Source of the DNA: Leptolyngbya boryana PCC 6306
Lineage (GTDB): Bacteria; Cyanobacteriota; Cyanobacteriia; Leptolyngbyales; Leptolyngbyaceae
NCBI RefSeq assembly: GCF_000353285.1
Contig: NZ_KB731324.1
Coordinates: 1,816,577 to 1,880,576 of the forward strand
Direction of reading: 5' to 3'
DNA length: 64,000 nucleotides
Shown here: one piece after another, positions 62,756 through 64,000 of the stretch
Layout of the letters: each line of letters begins with the position of its first letter
Numbering within the stretch: the first letter of the stretch is position 1
Made by a program: the position numbers and the translations under genes
Notes under the pieces: model-generated
The model's database searches: none
Told to the model about the DNA's origin: nothing
The model's input: the letters and a program-made list of their open reading frames with translations, nothing else

Positions 62756-62823
62756 AGAGAATCAACTGAATCTAACTCTGCGGATTGGATGTAGCTTGCA
62801 GCGCTAGATTCAGTTGATTCTCT
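62756..62823 (-). promoter_or_regulatory. 19-bp perfect inverted repeat in the leader of the RbsB-type gene
   Basis: AGAGAATCAACTGAATCTA (62756-62774) is the exact complement of 62805-62823, with a 30-nt loop. It lies 29 bases before the GTG start. It could be a stable leader hairpin or a two-arm operator. Confidence 0.65.
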
Positions 62824-62885
62824 ATGTTTCATCGTGCGCTGAAGCTGAAATATTCCACATCTATCGAATAGTTTATGCCTCAAGA

Positions 62886-62912
62886 TAGAGCACTTAAGAT
62901 GAACTGCTCAAA
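62886..62912 (-). promoter_or_regulatory. Spaced TTGAGC/TGCTCTA half-sites
   Basis: On the minus strand TTTGAGC and TGCTCTA are separated by 13 bases, exactly ten more than in the SorC-like site at 51982. This suggests, weakly, control of the RbsBAC operon by the same regulator. Confidence 0.3.
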
Positions 62913-63025
62913 TTATCTCCCTGTAAGGCTTTTCAGAAGTGCGCTGTTGAGGTTCGGCGTGAAGAGTTCATAAAATGTAACCTAACATACAAATAATCGT
63001 ATACATTCAGGGTTAGCGTGATGGC

Positions 63026-63217
63026 TCAATCCGATTTGTTTAACAAGGGCGGGAATCTATTGGAAACCATTGCAGCTTGAGTGCGATCGCGAACATTCAA
63101 CTGGCTCAGAATGTGAATAATAGGTTCTTCTATAGTTCACTTTGAGATATATGGTGCAGCTGCGATTTCATCATTGCTTGCTTTGCACACTAACCTCAAC
63201 CTCTATCCGATTCGTTC
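63026..63217 (-). pseudogene. Decayed LuxR-type DNA-binding domain
   Basis: The minus strand reads ERIG-stop-RLRLVCKASNDEIAAAPYIS, K-stop-TIEEPIIHILSQLNVRDRTQ, AAMVSNRFPPLLNKSD-stop. This matches the C-terminal LuxR helix-turn-helix, with two internal stops and no start. No receiver domain is found upstream. It is a dead NarL-type regulator. Confidence 0.75.
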
Positions 63218-63251
63218 GGTCTAACTCTATCAGTTTTACAAATTTTTTACT

Positions 63252-63416
63252 ATGAACTATAAATTCGCTGTCGGAGCGATCGCACCTTCGATCAGCTTTA
63301 CTATTTTGCTGAGCACATCTGTCTCAGCAGCAGGCACCGAGCGAGCCGCAAGCGCAAACATTTCTAACGAGTCGTCAGTCAATCTGAGTCAAAGTCGCCT
63401 GGGTAGGGAGAATTGA
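63252..63416 (+). CDS. Small secreted peptide
   Basis: 54 residues, MNYKFAVGAIAPSISFTILL then STSVSAAGTERA, a normal signal peptide with cleavage near SAA. The mature part is about 28 polar residues ending SRLGREN. It may be a short secreted peptide or the remaining start of a longer protein. Confidence 0.45.
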   Translation: MNYKFAVGAIAPSISFTILLSTSVSAAGTERAASANISNESSVNLSQSRLGREN

Positions 63417-63594
63417 TAGGAGAGAGAAGTAATCTGCACTGCTTAGTTCTGCTTTCGTTTACTGAATTCGATAGATGAAGAAAATTGAGGAATCGCCTAT
63501 GCTAATGCGATCATCAATTCCGTTTGTTTTTTATCAAATTTTCATCCCTCAAAAGGCACATAACTTATCTACACGGAGGAAAGAGATTACAACC

Positions 63595-64000
63595 ATGCTG
63601 ACTCGATACTCACCCTATATTTATGCAATCTTGCGAATCATTGTAGGATTGTCCTTTCTGCTGCATGGAACGCAGAAAATATTCGGGATTCCAAGTGGTA
63701 AAGCTCCGGTTCCGATCACATCATTAATTGGCATAGCCGGAGTACTCGAAGTTCTTTGCGGTCTACTCGTTGCCTTGGGACTCTGGGGAAGCTATGCTGC
63801 ATTTCTTGCGAGTGGTGAGATGGCAGCCGCTTACTTTATCGCACATGCTTCCAAAGGATTTCTCCCGATCGTCAATGGTGGTGAGCTTGCAGTTCTCTAC
63901 TGTTTCATTTTCCTCTACATGGCAGCTCATGGTTCAGGAATCTGGAGTGTGGACGCATTTCTCAATAAAACAGGCAACCAATTATCATCTCCCACTCAGT
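63595..64000 (+). CDS. DoxX-family membrane protein (partial)
   Basis: 135 residues visible; it continues past the right edge. RIIVGLSFLLHGTQKIFGIP and GIAGVLEVLCGLLVALGLW are the DoxX signature, with four helices. Members are small inner-membrane proteins linked to redox or stress functions. GGAGGA lies 14 bases before the ATG. Confidence 0.85.
   Translation, partial: MLTRYSPYIYAILRIIVGLSFLLHGTQKIFGIPSGKAPVPITSLIGIAGVLEVLCGLLVALGLWGSYAAFLASGEMAAAYFIAHASKGFLPIVNGGELAVLYCFIFLYMAAHGSGIWSVDAFLNKTGNQLSSPTQ

Noticed and set aside
62728-62883. N-terminal extension of the RbsB-type protein
   Set aside because: It contains a perfect inverted repeat, has no lipoprotein signal at its start, and a GTG with ribosome-binding site follows.
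63034-63048. TTTGTTTAACAA as a ROK operator
   Set aside because: It is a single short match inside the LuxR remnant, with spacing unlike the tandem sites at 53458-53509.

Overview
The window is chromosomal DNA from a cyanobacterium. The palindrome GCGATCGC (HIP1) is very frequent, the porin is of the cyanobacterial SLH-OprB type, the valyl-tRNA synthetase carries the cyanobacterial CAAD membrane domain, and there is a long-rod RNA that looks like cyanobacterial 6S RNA. Overall gene style suggests a filamentous, Leptolyngbya-like species; the genus is an inference.

Region 1 (1-11 kb) is mostly housekeeping and envelope: valS, a 6S-like RNA, a coiled-coil protein, a YaaW/O-antigen-ligase gene pair, an FAD oxidoreductase, an iron-type porin with a Fur-like box, and a membrane-anchored hypothetical. 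Region 2 (11-28 kb) has a glycosyltransferase with an intact IS982 element inserted just upstream, then signalling: a NarL-type response regulator, two histidine kinases sharing one membrane sensor module, a cupin, a Crp-like regulator, a YwiC-like membrane protein, and an MscS channel fused to a cyclic-nucleotide-binding domain. A hydrolase and small membrane proteins follow.

Region 3 (28-44 kb) is accessory. It has an IS1-family element, a CNAWNH-type cysteine-rich protein, and a run of orphan secreted proteins. It also holds the remains of an integrative element: 9-bp iterons, the 3' part of a tRNA-Pro, and a decayed tyrosine integrase cut by an IS5-family element. After that come unassigned genes, including a pair of paralogous membrane proteins flanking a four-copy LprI-like protein.

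Region 4 (45-63 kb) is a sugar and polyol catabolic cluster, uncommon in a phototroph. It has a MalEFGK-type ABC transporter with a mannitol-dehydrogenase-family enzyme, an SDR dehydrogenase, a SorC regulator, a ROK regulator, xylulokinase overlapping a type II NADH dehydrogenase, and an RbsBAC-type transporter. The simplest reading is uptake of a polyol or pentose (arabitol, mannitol, xylitol or ribose class), oxidation to a ketose, phosphorylation to xylulose 5-phosphate, and re-oxidation of NADH by NDH-2. Candidate operators for both regulators are visible: TTGAGYWWWTGCYCWA for SorC, and a TTGTTTG-N7-AACAAAC pair for ROK. The window ends with a decayed LuxR gene, a small secreted peptide and the start of a DoxX protein. 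No CRISPR array, rRNA or complete tRNA was seen.
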